Source of the DNA: Hyphomicrobiales bacterium
GTDB lineage: Bacteria > Pseudomonadota > Alphaproteobacteria > Rhizobiales > Phreatobacteraceae
Direction: 5' to 3'
Assembly: GCA_017304475.1 (NCBI GenBank)
Contig: JAFKKV010000013.1
Location: 186,001 to 250,000, forward strand
Length of the DNA stretch: 64,000 bases
The notes below the pieces were generated by a model. It did not search any database and was not told the DNA's origin. It saw only the letters and a program-made list of their open reading frames with translations. A program made the translations under genes and the position numbers. Numbering within the stretch: position 1 is the first letter of the stretch; every line of letters starts with the position of its first letter. Of the stretch, positions 19,592-29,218 are shown piece by piece.

Positions 19592-22546
19592 TCATGGCCG
19601 CACCTCGCCGGCCGCGAGGCTTTGCGCCAGGACACGTGCCACGTGGATGGCCTCGCGCCCGGCGCCGTCGGCGATCTGGTGGCGGCAAGAGGTGCCGTCG
19701 GCAACGATGATCGCATTCGCATCGGCCTTGCGCACCGCCGGCAGCAGCGACAGTTCCGCCATGGCGAGCGACACGTCGATGGTGTCGCGGTGATAACCGA
19801 AGGCCCCGGCCATGCCGCAGCAGGAGCTCTCGACGGTCTCCACCTTGAGGCCCGGCACCAGCCGCAATGTGCCTTCGACCGCGCCCATGGCGTCGAAGGC
19901 CTTCTGGTGGCAATGGCCGTGTAGCAGTGCCTTCTGCTGCGGCAGGGCCTTGAGCGGCAAGGACAACCGGCCGGCTTTGGCTTCGGCCGCGATGAACTCC
20001 TCGAACAGCACGGCGGCTTGCGAGACGGTGTCGCTGGCCGCGGTCTTCAGGAGCGCCGGGATCTCGTCGCGCAGCGTCAGAAGGCATGACGGCTCCAGCC
20101 CGATGACCGGCACGCCGCGCTCCGCGAAAGGTGCGAGTGCCGAGACCAGGCGTTCGGCCTCCACGCGGGCATTGTCGATCATGCCGGTGGCGAGATAGGT
20201 GCGGCCGCAGCAGAGATTGCGCTTCGTGCCGTCGGCCGGGACGGCGTGATGGATGCGATAGCCGCCGGCCTTCAACACCGCCACGGCCGCGTCGAGATTC
20301 TCGCGCTCGAAGGCGCGGTTGAAGGTGTCGGCGAACAGCACCACCTCGCGGCCGGCCTCGGCACCCTCGCTCGTCCGCGCCGGCGCGAAGACATCGGAGC
20401 GCCATTTCGGCAGCGACCGGCGGGCGGAGAAGGCGGCGAGCTTTTCGGAAAGCCTCGCGAGGCCGGGAACCCGGTCGCGCAGGTTCAGGAGCCAGGGGGC
20501 CTTGGCGGCAAGACCCGCGTAACGCGGCAGATGGGCCACCAGGCGGTCATGCAGCCTGGCGCCGTAGAGCGCGTAGCGGGCAGCGGTTGCCTCGATCTTC
20601 ATGCGCGCCATGTCGACACCGGTCGGGCATTCGCGCTTGCAGGCCTTGCAGGAGACGCAGAGTTCGAGGCTCGCCTTCATCTCGGCTGAGGTGAAGGCGC
20701 CGGGACCGAGCTGACCGGTCAATGCCAGCCTGAGCGTATTGGCCCGGCCGCGCGTCACGTGCTGCTCGTCGCGGGTGGCGCGATAGCTCGGGCACATGGC
20801 GCCGCCGTCGAGCTTCCGGCAAGTGCCGTTGTTGTTGCACATCTCGATGGCGCCCAGGAATCCCTGGGACGCACCGGGATAGGCCGACCAGTCGAGAACC
20901 GGCTTGATCTCTTCGCCGCGATAATCCGGCGGGTAGCGGAAGAGGCTGCGATCGTCCATGCGCGGGGCGCGGACGATCTTGCCCGGATTGAACAGGCCGG
21001 CCGGATCGAAACGGTCCTTGACCTCCTCGAAGGCGCGCACCAGCCGGGTGCCGAACATCTGCTCGTGGAACTCCGAGCGGACGATGCCGTCGCCATGCTC
21101 GCCGGAATGCGAGCCCTTGTATTTGCGCACCAGTTCGAAGGCCTGCTCCGCCATCGAGCGCATGCGCCTGGCATCGACCTCGAGCTTCATGTTGAGGACG
21201 GGACGGACATGCAGGCAGCCGACGGAGGCGTGGGCATACCAGGTGCCGGTGGTGCCATGGGCCTTGAAGATCTCGGTAAGGCCGGCGGTATAGGCCGCGA
21301 GATCCGGCAGCGGCACGGCGCAATCCTCGACGAAGGAGACCGGTTTGCCGGCCTCCTTCATGCTCATCATGATGTTGAGGCCGGACGAGCGCATCTCGGT
21401 GACGGCCGCCTGCCAGGCCGGCTCGGTGACGGGGACGATGCCGCCGAATTGCGCGCCCGATTTGTCCCAGCCGAAGCCGAGATCGCCCATCAGGGCTTCC
21501 AGATCTTTCAGCTTGGCGAGGTTTTCGGCTTCGCTCGCCTCGGCGAATTCGACCACCAGCAGCGCATCGGGATCGCCGCGCACGACCCGTTCGACGGTCG
21601 GGCGGAACATGGCGATGTCACGGGCAAGGCCGATCATGGTGCGATCGACCAGTTCGACCGCGATCGGGTTCAAGGTGACGAGATGTTGGGCCGCATCCAT
21701 CGCCTGGTGGAAGGCGCCGAAATGGCAGATGCCGAAGACCTTCGGCCCGAGCAGCGGCCAGAGCTTGAGGTCGACGGCGGTGGTGAAGGCCAGCGTGCCC
21801 TCCGACCCCACCAGGATATGCGCCATGTTGCTGGTCGGTCCGTTCGGCGCCAGTGCGTCGAGATTATACCCGCCGACCCGGCGTTGCACCTTCGGGAAGC
21901 GCGCCGCGACCTCGGCCGCCTCGCGCTCGCCGAGGGCGAGGAGGTCGCGGGTCAGGAGATCGACATCGTTGCGCGCCGCCTCGGCGCGGCTGACCTCGCC
22001 GAACCAGCGGCGCGTGCCGTCGGCCAGCGCCGCTTCCACCTGCACGACATTGTTGCGCATGGTGCCATAGCGCAGCGACCGGCCGCCGCAGGAATTGTTG
22101 GCGGTCATGCCGCCAATGGTGGCCCGCGAGGCGGTGGAGACGTCGACCGGGAACCACAGGCCGTGCTTCTTGAGCTGGCGGTTGAGGTCGTCGAGCACGA
22201 TGCCCGGCTCGACCCGCGCCGTGCGGCTCGTGACATCCAGGTCGAGAATGCGGTTCAGCTTCTTCGAACAGTCGACCACGAGGGACGAGTTCACCGTCTG
22301 GCCGCATTGCGAGGTGCCGCCACCGCGCGGCAGCACGGTGACGCCCTCCTCGCGGGCGATGGCGATCGTGCGGATCGCCTCGTCCATGGTTTCGGGAATG
22401 ACGGTGCCGACAGGCATGATCTGGTAGATCGAGGCGTCGGTGGCGTAGCGGCCGCGCGAAAAGGCATCGAACAGCACGCTGCCCGTCACCTCGGCGGCGA
22501 GGCGCTTTTCCAGGTTTCCAGCCGAAGGCGCCGTCGAGCCTGCCAT
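19592..22546 (-). CDS. Fused FAD-linked / 4Fe-4S 2-hydroxyacid dehydrogenase (GlcD-GlcF or YdiJ-like)
   Basis: 984 residues. The N-terminal FAD_binding_4 domain carries PRGGGTSQCGQTV (about 73-85) and the NNSCGGRSLRYG loop, followed by the FAD-oxidase C domain. From about residue 629 comes a ferredoxin motif CVSCKACKRECPTG, then two CCG domains (LCCGRTYLATG near 777, SSCCGMAGAFGYH near 906). This is the architecture of membrane-associated D-lactate, D-2-hydroxyglutarate or glycolate dehydrogenases that pass electrons to quinone. Divergent from a serine-glyoxylate aminotransferase gene, which makes glycolate to glyoxylate a reasonable guess. The start at 22546 (MAGSTAPS) puts the fold at the family position; the longer frame to 22663 overlaps the promoter region. 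Confidence 0.88.
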   Translation of the reverse strand: MAGSTAPSAGNLEKRLAAEVTGSVLFDAFSRGRYATDASIYQIMPVGTVIPETMDEAIRTIAIAREEGVTVLPRGGGTSQCGQTVNSSLVVDCSKKLNRILDLDVTSRTARVEPGIVLDDLNRQLKKHGLWFPVDVSTASRATIGGMTANNSCGGRSLRYGTMRNNVVQVEAALADGTRRWFGEVSRAEAARNDVDLLTRDLLALGEREAAEVAARFPKVQRRVGGYNLDALAPNGPTSNMAHILVGSEGTLAFTTAVDLKLWPLLGPKVFGICHFGAFHQAMDAAQHLVTLNPIAVELVDRTMIGLARDIAMFRPTVERVVRGDPDALLVVEFAEASEAENLAKLKDLEALMGDLGFGWDKSGAQFGGIVPVTEPAWQAAVTEMRSSGLNIMMSMKEAGKPVSFVEDCAVPLPDLAAYTAGLTEIFKAHGTTGTWYAHASVGCLHVRPVLNMKLEVDARRMRSMAEQAFELVRKYKGSHSGEHGDGIVRSEFHEQMFGTRLVRAFEEVKDRFDPAGLFNPGKIVRAPRMDDRSLFRYPPDYRGEEIKPVLDWSAYPGASQGFLGAIEMCNNNGTCRKLDGGAMCPSYRATRDEQHVTRGRANTLRLALTGQLGPGAFTSAEMKASLELCVSCKACKRECPTGVDMARMKIEATAARYALYGARLHDRLVAHLPRYAGLAAKAPWLLNLRDRVPGLARLSEKLAAFSARRSLPKWRSDVFAPARTSEGAEAGREVVLFADTFNRAFERENLDAAVAVLKAGGYRIHHAVPADGTKRNLCCGRTYLATGMIDNARVEAERLVSALAPFAERGVPVIGLEPSCLLTLRDEIPALLKTAASDTVSQAAVLFEEFIAAEAKAGRLSLPLKALPQQKALLHGHCHQKAFDAMGAVEGTLRLVPGLKVETVESSCCGMAGAFGYHRDTIDVSLAMAELSLLPAVRKADANAIIVADGTSCRHQIADGAGREAIHVARVLAQSLAAGEVRP

Positions 22547-22641
22547 GCGTTCCGTCCCATGGGCCGGCCGCCCGCCATCCGGCAGCCGGCCAGGCCGAAG
22601 CCATTCACCGAGATCGCCGGTCGGCGACCTCAACCTTGTTC

Positions 22642-22669
22642 TTGACTTGAATTTTGCATTCATTATTCA
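22642..22669 (+). promoter_or_regulatory. Candidate promoter of the aminotransferase gene
   Basis: TTGACT (22642-22647) and TATTCA (22664-22669) with a 16-nt spacer, 48 nt before the ATG at 22717. The overlapping stretch ATTCATTATTCATT (22658-22671) contains a 7-bp direct repeat and is conspicuously AT-rich in this GC-rich region, so it may also be an operator for the GntR regulator encoded two genes on. Inference from position and similarity to sigma-70 elements. Confidence 0.4.
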
Positions 22670-22716
22670 TTCTGGCAAGAGGGATTGATCAGCCACCCTC
22701 GTCCGAGGAGACTTCC

Positions 22717-23922
22717 ATGGCCCAGAACGCCCCCCGCATCGCCGGCCGGCATTTCCTGCAGATCCCCGGCCCGACGCCGGTGCCGGACCGCATCCTGCGC
22801 GCCATCGCCATGCCGACCATCGACCATCGCGGGCCGGATTTCGGCAAGCTCGGCCAGCGCGTGCTCGACGGCATGAAGACGATCTTCAAGACCCAGGGCC
22901 ATGTCGTGATCTATCCGGCGTCCGGCACCGGAGCCTGGGAGGCGGCGCTCGCCAACACCCTGTCGCCGGGCGACAAGGTGCTGATGGTCGAGACCGGCCA
23001 TTTCGCCACCTTGTGGAAAACCATGGCGGGAAAGCTCGGTATCGAGCCGACGTTCATCGGCTCGGACTGGCGTATCGGCGTGGATGCGGCCGCGATCGAA
23101 GCGGCGCTGCGCGACGACAAGGCCCACGCCTTCAAGGCGGTCTGCGTCGTCCATAACGAGACGGCGACCGGCTGCACCTCGCGCATCGACGAGGTCAGGC
23201 GGGCGATCGACGCGGCCGGCCACCCTGCCCTGCTGATGGTCGACACCATCTCCTCGCTCGCCTCCATCGATTATCGCCATGACGAATGGGGCGTCGACGT
23301 CACCGTCGCCGGCTCGCAGAAGGGCCTGATGCTGCCGCCGGGCCTGTCCTTCAACGCCGTCTCCGACAAGGCGCTCGCCGTTTCCAGGGCCTCGCAACTG
23401 CATAAGAGTTTCTGGGGCTGGGACGACATGATCGCCTCCAACAAGACGGGCTATTTCCCGTTCACGCCGGCGACCAACCTGCTCTACGGCCTCGACGAGG
23501 CGATCCAGATGCTGCACGAGGAAGGCCTCGACAATGTCTTCGCCCGCCACGACCGCCATGCCGAGGCGACCCGCCGGGCGGTGCGCGCCTGGGGCCTGGA
23601 CATCCTCTGCCGCGATCCGAAATATTATTCCTCTGTGCTGACCGCCGTGGTCATGCCGGAGGGCCATGACGCCGATGCGCTGCGCGCCGTCATCCTCGAC
23701 GCCTTCGACATGTCGCTCGGCACCGGCCTGTCCAAGGTCGCCAAAAAAGTGTTCCGCATCGGCCATCTCGGCGATACCAATGACCTGACCATCATTGGCG
23801 CGCTGGCCGGCGTCGAAATGGGCCTCGGGCTCGCCGGCGTGCCGCACAAGGCCGGCGGCGTGGCGGCGGCCATGGCCTATCTGGCCAGCACCAAGACGGG
23901 GGCGACAGCCAAGGCTGCGTGA
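22717..23922 (+). CDS. Serine-glyoxylate aminotransferase (class V)
   Basis: 401 residues. FLQIPGPTPVPDRILRAI at the N-terminus, the YPASGTGAWEAAL cofactor-phosphate region, DTISSL, and the PLP-binding lysine K202 in GSQKGLMLPPGL match class V serine/alanine-glyoxylate aminotransferases. Reaction: L-serine + glyoxylate to hydroxypyruvate + glycine (EC 2.6.1.45), used in the serine cycle and in glycolate salvage; alanine as donor is possible. GAGGAG at 22705-22710 supports the ATG at 22717. One nucleotide separates it from the GntR gene downstream, and the FAD/Fe-S 2-hydroxyacid dehydrogenase is divergent, so this looks like a local glyoxylate unit. Confidence 0.88.
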   Translation: MAQNAPRIAGRHFLQIPGPTPVPDRILRAIAMPTIDHRGPDFGKLGQRVLDGMKTIFKTQGHVVIYPASGTGAWEAALANTLSPGDKVLMVETGHFATLWKTMAGKLGIEPTFIGSDWRIGVDAAAIEAALRDDKAHAFKAVCVVHNETATGCTSRIDEVRRAIDAAGHPALLMVDTISSLASIDYRHDEWGVDVTVAGSQKGLMLPPGLSFNAVSDKALAVSRASQLHKSFWGWDDMIASNKTGYFPFTPATNLLYGLDEAIQMLHEEGLDNVFARHDRHAEATRRAVRAWGLDILCRDPKYYSSVLTAVVMPEGHDADALRAVILDAFDMSLGTGLSKVAKKVFRIGHLGDTNDLTIIGALAGVEMGLGLAGVPHKAGGVAAAMAYLASTKTGATAKAA

Positions 23923-23923
23923 C

Positions 23924-24601
23924 ATGAACGAACACCCGCTCATCGCCCGCCGCTCGCTGTCGACCGAACTGGTCGGGCGGCTGCGCGACATGATCGTCGA
24001 AGGCACGCTGAAGCCCGGGGACAAGATTTCCGAACCCGAGCTTTGCGACCTGTTCGGCGTGTCGCGCACGCCGCTCAGGGAAGCCCTGAAGGTGCTGGCG
24101 GCGGAAGGGCTGGTGCAGCTCAACCCGAATCGCGGCGCGACGGTCGCGCGTATCGAGCCCGGCGAGATCGAAGAGCTGTTCCCAATCATGGGCATGCTGG
24201 AGGCGCTCGCCGGCGAGCTCGCCTGCGAGCGGCTGACGCCGGCCGCGCTGAAGCGGCTGGAGACCATGCACACGACCATGGTGCGGCACTGGAAGGCCGG
24301 CGAATGGGTGCCCTATTCCAAGCTCAACCGGGACATTCACGAGGCGATCTTCGAGGTCGCCGGCAATGCCACCCTGTCGACGCTCTACCAGAACCTGGTC
24401 GTACGCATCCATGCGGTACGCTTCGTCGCGCGCAAATCGGCGGAACGCTGGGCCGAGGCGGTCGACGACCACGAGCGGATGATGATCGCGCTGCGCGCCC
24501 GCGACGGCGCGGCGCTGTCGGCTGTCATGCGCGAGCACCTGCGCCACAAGGCCGACATGGTGCATGAGGCGCTGCGCCAGCTGGACGGCATCAAGGCCTG
24601 A
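23924..24601 (+). CDS. GntR-family transcriptional regulator, FadR subfamily (FCD domain)
   Basis: 225 residues. The N-terminal winged helix (about 10-75) has the GntR core [15 protein letters not shown], preceded by [17 protein letters not shown]. The C-terminal all-helical FCD ligand domain (about 80-215) shows the metal/ligand pattern D and H in [14 protein letters not shown] and H residues in VDDHERM and VMREHLRHK. It begins 1 nt after the aminotransferase stop, so it is cotranscribed and likely controls this cluster in response to a small carboxylate such as glyoxylate or glycolate. It is also one candidate for the TCRTTCGTnnACGAATGA palindromes, whose GT-nn-AC core resembles GntR sites. 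Confidence 0.88.
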   Translation: MNEHPLIARRSLSTELVGRLRDMIVEGTLKPGDKISEPELCDLFGVSRTPLREALKVLAAEGLVQLNPNRGATVARIEPGEIEELFPIMGMLEALAGELACERLTPAALKRLETMHTTMVRHWKAGEWVPYSKLNRDIHEAIFEVAGNATLSTLYQNLVVRIHAVRFVARKSAERWAEAVDDHERMMIALRARDGAALSAVMREHLRHKADMVHEALRQLDGIKA

Positions 24602-24728
24602 CGCAAGCAGGCGGGCCTCGCTCGACCTCAGCCCTGGCTGCCGGGCTCGTCTGCGCCCGGCGCGCATTGTGATGACCGGGCGCCGCGCCTATCTGACCGA
24701 GGGCGCAGCCAGCCCGGAGACATCAAGC

Positions 24729-25736
24729 ATGGCCGAATTGTCGGTTCTCGACCTCGCCCCCGTCGTCCAGGGAGCGACCCCGGGCGATGCCCTGCGCAAT
24801 TCGCTGGATCTCGCCCGCCATGTCGAGCGGCTCGGCTACAAGCGCTTCTGGCTTGCCGAACACCACAACATGGTCGGCATCGCCAGCGCCGCGACCGCGG
24901 TGGCGATCGGTTATGTCGCCGGCGGCACCAGCACGATCCGGGTCGGCTCGGGCGGCATCATGCTGCCGAACCATGCGCCCATGGTGATCGCCGAGCAGTT
25001 CGGCACGCTGGAGGAACTCTATCCCGGCCGCATCGATCTCGGCATGGGCCGTGCGCCCGGCACCGACCAGCGGACGCTGCGGGCGCTGCGCGTCGACCCG
25101 ATGGAGGCCGACAATTTCCCCCAGGACGTGCTGGAGGTGCAGGCCTTCCTGGCGCCGGCCCAGCCCGGCCAGGCGATCCAGGCGGTGCCCGGCGCCGGCA
25201 CCAACGTGCCAATCTGGATTCTCGGCTCCAGCCTGTTCGGCGCCCAGCTCGCCGCGATGCTCGGCCTGCCCTATGCCTTCGCCTCGCATTTCGCGCCCGA
25301 TGCGCTGATGCAGGCGCTGGAGGTCTATCGCGCCAAGTTCGCGCCCTCGGAGCAGCTCGACAAGCCCTATACGATGGCCGGCATCAACGTCATCGCCGCC
25401 GAAACCGATGCCGAGGCGAGACGCCTGTTCACCTCGTCGCAACAGCAGCGCGCCAACATGTTCCGCGGCACGCGCGGCCAGCTGGCGCCGCCGATCGACG
25501 ATATCGAGACCTATTGGACCCCTTCGGAAAAGATCCAGGCGGAGCGGACCCTGACCTATTCCTTCGTCGGCTCGGCCGAAACGGTACGGCGCGGGCTGGA
25601 GCATTTCATCGCCAATACCGGCGTCGACGAATTGATGGTGGTGGCCGCCATCTACGACCACAAGGCGCGGCTGCGCTCCTACGAGATCCTGGCCGAGGTG
25701 GCGAAGAGCCTCACATCCCAAAAGGCGGTGGCGTGA
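24729..25736 (+). CDS. LLM-class flavin-dependent oxidoreductase (luciferase-like monooxygenase family)
   Basis: 335 residues with family landmarks: LDLAPVVQG at the N-terminus, [10 protein letters not shown], the phosphate-binding [12 protein letters not shown], and [16 protein letters not shown]. This is the MsnO8/YhbW subgroup of bacterial luciferase-like flavin enzymes, cytoplasmic TIM barrels using FMNH2 or F420. The substrate is unknown in most members, including this one. GGAGA at 24714-24718 supports the ATG at 24729. The 31-nt gap to the SelO gene allows cotranscription, but no functional link is evident. Confidence 0.85.
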   Translation: MAELSVLDLAPVVQGATPGDALRNSLDLARHVERLGYKRFWLAEHHNMVGIASAATAVAIGYVAGGTSTIRVGSGGIMLPNHAPMVIAEQFGTLEELYPGRIDLGMGRAPGTDQRTLRALRVDPMEADNFPQDVLEVQAFLAPAQPGQAIQAVPGAGTNVPIWILGSSLFGAQLAAMLGLPYAFASHFAPDALMQALEVYRAKFAPSEQLDKPYTMAGINVIAAETDAEARRLFTSSQQQRANMFRGTRGQLAPPIDDIETYWTPSEKIQAERTLTYSFVGSAETVRRGLEHFIANTGVDELMVVAAIYDHKARLRSYEILAEVAKSLTSQKAVA

Positions 25737-25767
25737 CGGCCGGCCGCCGGTCCATGATGGCAAGGCC

Positions 25768-27186
25768 ATGACCTATCGCCCTTCGACCGCCCATACCGAG
25801 CTCGGCCCCGGCTTCTTCGACACCGTGGCGGCAGCAGCCTTTCCCGAAACGATCCTGCGCTATCGCAACCAGCGCTGGGCCGAGAAGGTCGGCCTCGGCG
25901 GGCTGACGCCGGAGCAGTGGATCGCGCATTTCGGCCGGTTCGAGCCGCTTCCCGGCAATATCCCGGAACCGCTGGCGCTGCGCTATCATGGCCACCAGTT
26001 CCGCTCCTACAATCCCGAGATCGGCGACGGCCGCGGCTTCCTGTTCGCCCAGGTGCTGGATGACCAAGACCGGCTGCTCGACCTTGCTACCAAAGGCTCG
26101 GGCAAGACACCCTATTCACGCTTCGGCGACGGCCGGCTCACCCTGAAGGGTGGCGTGCGCGAGGTGCTGGCGACCGCGATGCTCGAAGCGCTCGGCGTCT
26201 ATACCTCGAAGAGCTTTTCGCTGATCGAGACCGGCGAGGCACTCAGCCGCAATGACGAGCCTTCACCGACACGGTCCTCGGTGCTGGTGCGCCTGTCGCA
26301 CAGCCATATCCGCTTCGGCACGTTCCAGCGGCTGCTGGCCGAGAATGACGCGGCGCGCATCGCGCGTCTGGTCGCCCATTCGATCCAATATTACCACCCG
26401 GAGGCCGCACGCGACGGCGACGCCACCAAGGAGGCGCCGGCTTTGCTCGAGGCGGTCGCCAAGGCGTCCGGCGCCATGGTGGCGGAATGGATGCTCGCCG
26501 GCTTCGTCCACGGCGTGCTCAACACCGACAATACCGTGATATCGGGCGAGAGCTTCGATTACGGCCCCTGGCGCTTCCTGCCGCGCTACGAACCCGGTTT
26601 CACCGCCGCCTATTTCGACGAGAACGGCCTTTATGCTTATGGCCGCCAGCCAGGCGCCATCGCCTGGAACCTGGAACGCTTCGCCGAATGCCTGACTTTG
26701 GTCGCGCCGATCGCCGACCTCGAAGATGCGCTGAAGGCCTATGGCCCGGCCTTCAACGTCCATCTGCGCCGCATGGTCTGCCTCAGGCTCGGCGTGAAAC
26801 CGGTGGACGAGGCGACCGATGACGAATTGCTCGCCGCCTTCTTCCAGTTCCAGCACAAGTCGCAGGCCGGATTCGAACGGACCATCTTCGACTGGCACGG
26901 TGGCGCGGCGCGACGCGGCTTCGCCCTCGCCGGGCCGCAAAAGGCGCTTTATGCCGGCGATCCCTTCGACCGGCTGCTGGCGGCGCTCGAAGCCCATGCG
27001 CCGCGCGACTGGACGCCGGAGGCCACGGCCTATTTCGAGAGCGACGGCCCCGCGACCCTGCCGATCGAGGAGGTCGAAGGCCTCTGGGCACCGATCGCCG
27101 AGCGTGACGACTGGAGCCTGTTCGAGGCCAAGCTCGCCCATATCGAGCGGGCGCGGCTGGCATTCGCCATCACCGCGACGCGATAG
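25768..27186 (+). CDS. selO: Protein adenylyltransferase SelO (YdiU family)
   Basis: 472 residues, usual family length. The pseudokinase signatures are intact: LDLATKGSGKTPYSRFGDG for ATP binding, and HGVLNTDNTVISGESFDYGPW as the active-site landmark, in which D254 is the catalytic aspartate position and N255 and D264 the metal ligands, by comparison with characterised SelO. It transfers AMP from ATP to Ser/Thr/Tyr of target proteins, linked to redox stress. Bacterial SelO ends without the eukaryotic Cys/Sec motif, as here (AFAITATR). Single gene with its own start at 25768. Confidence 0.92.
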   Translation: MTYRPSTAHTELGPGFFDTVAAAAFPETILRYRNQRWAEKVGLGGLTPEQWIAHFGRFEPLPGNIPEPLALRYHGHQFRSYNPEIGDGRGFLFAQVLDDQDRLLDLATKGSGKTPYSRFGDGRLTLKGGVREVLATAMLEALGVYTSKSFSLIETGEALSRNDEPSPTRSSVLVRLSHSHIRFGTFQRLLAENDAARIARLVAHSIQYYHPEAARDGDATKEAPALLEAVAKASGAMVAEWMLAGFVHGVLNTDNTVISGESFDYGPWRFLPRYEPGFTAAYFDENGLYAYGRQPGAIAWNLERFAECLTLVAPIADLEDALKAYGPAFNVHLRRMVCLRLGVKPVDEATDDELLAAFFQFQHKSQAGFERTIFDWHGGAARRGFALAGPQKALYAGDPFDRLLAALEAHAPRDWTPEATAYFESDGPATLPIEEVEGLWAPIAERDDWSLFEAKLAHIERARLAFAITATR

Positions 27187-27263
27187 CGACCCGCCGCCGC
27201 CTTAACGCTCGGGCTCGCGCACGCGAGGCTTGAAACCGTCAGCCGAACGCAACCAGGATCGCC

Positions 27264-28175
27264 ATGACCGCTCGCGCCGCCCCGGCCTTCCTGTCTTATG
27301 CGCAGAACCTCGAAGACTATCACCTGGCGCTGATCTTCGCGGATCAGGGCGACGGCTTTTACATCGATGTCGGCGGCGGCCATGTGGTCGCCGACAATGT
27401 CAGCTTCGGCTTCTACGAGCGGGGCTGGCGCGGCATCGTGGTCGAGCCGCAGCCCGCATTGGCCTCGGCCTATCGCAAGGTTCGCCCGCGCGACGTCGTC
27501 GTTGAAGCTCTGTGCGGCCGGGTGCCGGGCGAGACCGACTTCTTCGAGGCCGACCGTTTCCATGGCCTGTCGACCACATCGAGCGCCAATGCCGAGGCCG
27601 CGGCGGCCGCGGGGATCACGACCACCCGGCGACGCTTGCCGACCGTGACGCTTGCCGAACTCTGCGCCGCCCACGCGCCGACCGCGATCGACTTCCTGAA
27701 GATCGATGTCGAGGGCGCCGAGGCCGAGGTTCTCGCCGGCAATGACTGGGCCCGCTTCCGGCCGCGCGTCATCCTGCTGGAGGCCGTGACGCCCTGGACC
27801 ATGGCCGATGCCTCGGAGAGCTTCGCGCCCATTCTGACCAAGGCCGGCTATCGCGAGGTCTATTTCGACAATCTCAACCGCTTCTACATGCCCGAAGACG
27901 GTCTCGATCTCGCGGCACGCCTGCCGAAGGCGCCAACCGCCTGGGACGCGGTGCTGCATCTCGGCGAATATGGACCGGCCCACCAGGATGTTTCCCATCC
28001 CGACCACGGCCTGGCGCGCCTGATCGATCCGGATTGCTTTGCCCGTCTCAACACGATGGAAGCGGCCGATCTCGCGGCGATCCTGCCGCCGCATGCAGAA
28101 CCCGGCCGGGAAGCCACGCGTGCCGCGCTCGCCCGTATCGCCTGCTATTTCGACGGCGGTTTCATCATCGACTGA
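27264..28175 (+). CDS. FkbM-family methyltransferase
   Basis: 303 residues. The SAM-binding region YIDVGGGHVVADNVS, then FYERGWRGIVVEPQPALA, and the FLKIDVEGAEAEVLAG motif are characteristic of FkbM methyltransferases (Methyltransf_21), which O-methylate sugars or glycolipids. An unrelated C-terminal extension of about 90 residues (from FYMPEDGLDLA) contains no recognisable domain. No glycan genes are adjacent, so the acceptor is unknown. The start at 27264 gives a compact N-terminus, typical of the family. Confidence 0.85.
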   Translation: MTARAAPAFLSYAQNLEDYHLALIFADQGDGFYIDVGGGHVVADNVSFGFYERGWRGIVVEPQPALASAYRKVRPRDVVVEALCGRVPGETDFFEADRFHGLSTTSSANAEAAAAAGITTTRRRLPTVTLAELCAAHAPTAIDFLKIDVEGAEAEVLAGNDWARFRPRVILLEAVTPWTMADASESFAPILTKAGYREVYFDNLNRFYMPEDGLDLAARLPKAPTAWDAVLHLGEYGPAHQDVSHPDHGLARLIDPDCFARLNTMEAADLAAILPPHAEPGREATRAALARIACYFDGGFIID

Positions 28176-28276
28176 AGCGCCCGCCGGACGGACGGCTTGC
28201 CATTGCCGCCCCGGGATGATCGTTTAGCCGACCCAATTGTGGCACCGGGTGACCTGAAACATCCCCTGCCCCGTTC

Positions 28277-28303
28277 CGACAGAGAAGACTTCGACAGAGA
28301 AGA
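28277..28303 (+). promoter_or_regulatory. Duplicated 12-nt ribosome-site-like repeat before the MBL gene
   Basis: CGACAGAGAAGA occurs at 28277-28288 and 28292-28303, period 15 nt, directly before the ATG at 28305. The second copy supplies the purine-rich AGAGAAG close to the start. Period 15 keeps frame, so if translation began upstream it would read DRED twice. Confidence 0.4.
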
Positions 28304-28304
28304 T

Positions 28305-29216
28305 ATGGCCGACGATATTCCCTTCGAACGCGAGGACGATGCCGTTCCCGGCCGTCCGCAGACATTGTCGCCGCTGATCCGCCGGGTGCTTTGCCCCAAT
28401 CCCGGGCCGTTCACCTTCAAGGGCACGGTGACCTACATCATCGGCCACGGCCGCGTGGCGATCGTCGATCCCGGCCCCGACAATCAGGACCATATCGCCG
28501 CCGTGCTGGAGGCGGTGAAAGGCGAAACCGTCGAGGCGATCCTGGTCACCCATACCCATCGCGACCATTCGCCGGCGACCGCCGCGATCAAGGCCGCGAC
28601 GGGAGCGACCGTCTATGCCGAAGGTCCGCACCGGGCGGCCCGGCCGCTCAATCTCGGCGAGACCAATGTGCTCGATTCATCCGGCGACCGGGATTTCACT
28701 CCGGATGTCGCTGTCGTCGACGGCCAGGTGATCAATGGCACCGGCTGGACGGTGGAAAGCGTGTTCACCCCAGGCCACACCGCCAACCACATGGCCTTCT
28801 CGCTCAGAGAGGAAAACGCGCTGCTGTCGGGCGACCATGTCATGGCCTGGTCGACCTCGATCGTGGCGCCGCCCGACGGCTCGATGGGCGACTACATGGC
28901 GTCGCTCGAAAAGCTGCGCGCGCGTTCCGAGGCGATCTTCTGGCCGGGTCATGGCGGCGCGGTGCATGAGCCGCAGCGCTTCATGCGGGCGCTCGCCCAT
29001 CATCGCCTCCAACGAGAAGCCTCGATCATGAAGCGCGTCGCGTCAGGCGATACGACGATCCCGGCCATTGTCGCTGCGATCTATGACGGCCTCGACCCGC
29101 GCCTGACTGGGGCCGCCGGCCTCAGCGTCTTTGCCCATCTGGAGGATCTGGTGGGGCGTGGCCTGGTGACGACCGACGGTGCTCCGGCGCTGGACGCCGT
29201 ATTCCGGGCAGCCTGA
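28305..29216 (+). CDS. MBL-fold metallo-hydrolase, LACTB2-like
   Basis: 303 residues. The metal motif THTHRDHS gives H83, H85, D87 and H88, with GHT (PGHTANH) and SGDH motifs later for the remaining ligands. A winged-helix segment at the end (AGLSVFAHLEDLVGRGLV) matches LACTB2-type hydrolases, some of which are endoribonucleases. Likely a cytoplasmic zinc hydrolase of unknown substrate. The ATG at 28305 is chosen because homologues start with M-A/S-D-D-I-P/A-F; an in-frame TTG at 28197 would add 36 residues without similarity. It converges with the Lrp gene, 2 nt between stops. Confidence 0.85.
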   Translation: MADDIPFEREDDAVPGRPQTLSPLIRRVLCPNPGPFTFKGTVTYIIGHGRVAIVDPGPDNQDHIAAVLEAVKGETVEAILVTHTHRDHSPATAAIKAATGATVYAEGPHRAARPLNLGETNVLDSSGDRDFTPDVAVVDGQVINGTGWTVESVFTPGHTANHMAFSLREENALLSGDHVMAWSTSIVAPPDGSMGDYMASLEKLRARSEAIFWPGHGGAVHEPQRFMRALAHHRLQREASIMKRVASGDTTIPAIVAAIYDGLDPRLTGAAGLSVFAHLEDLVGRGLVTTDGAPALDAVFRAA

Positions 29217-29218
29217 GA

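Noticed and set aside
22658..22671. ATTCATTATTCATT as another copy of the ACGAATGA operator
   Set aside because: It shares TCATT but lacks the CGT/ACG core and the palindrome; more likely a promoter element or a GntR site of different type.
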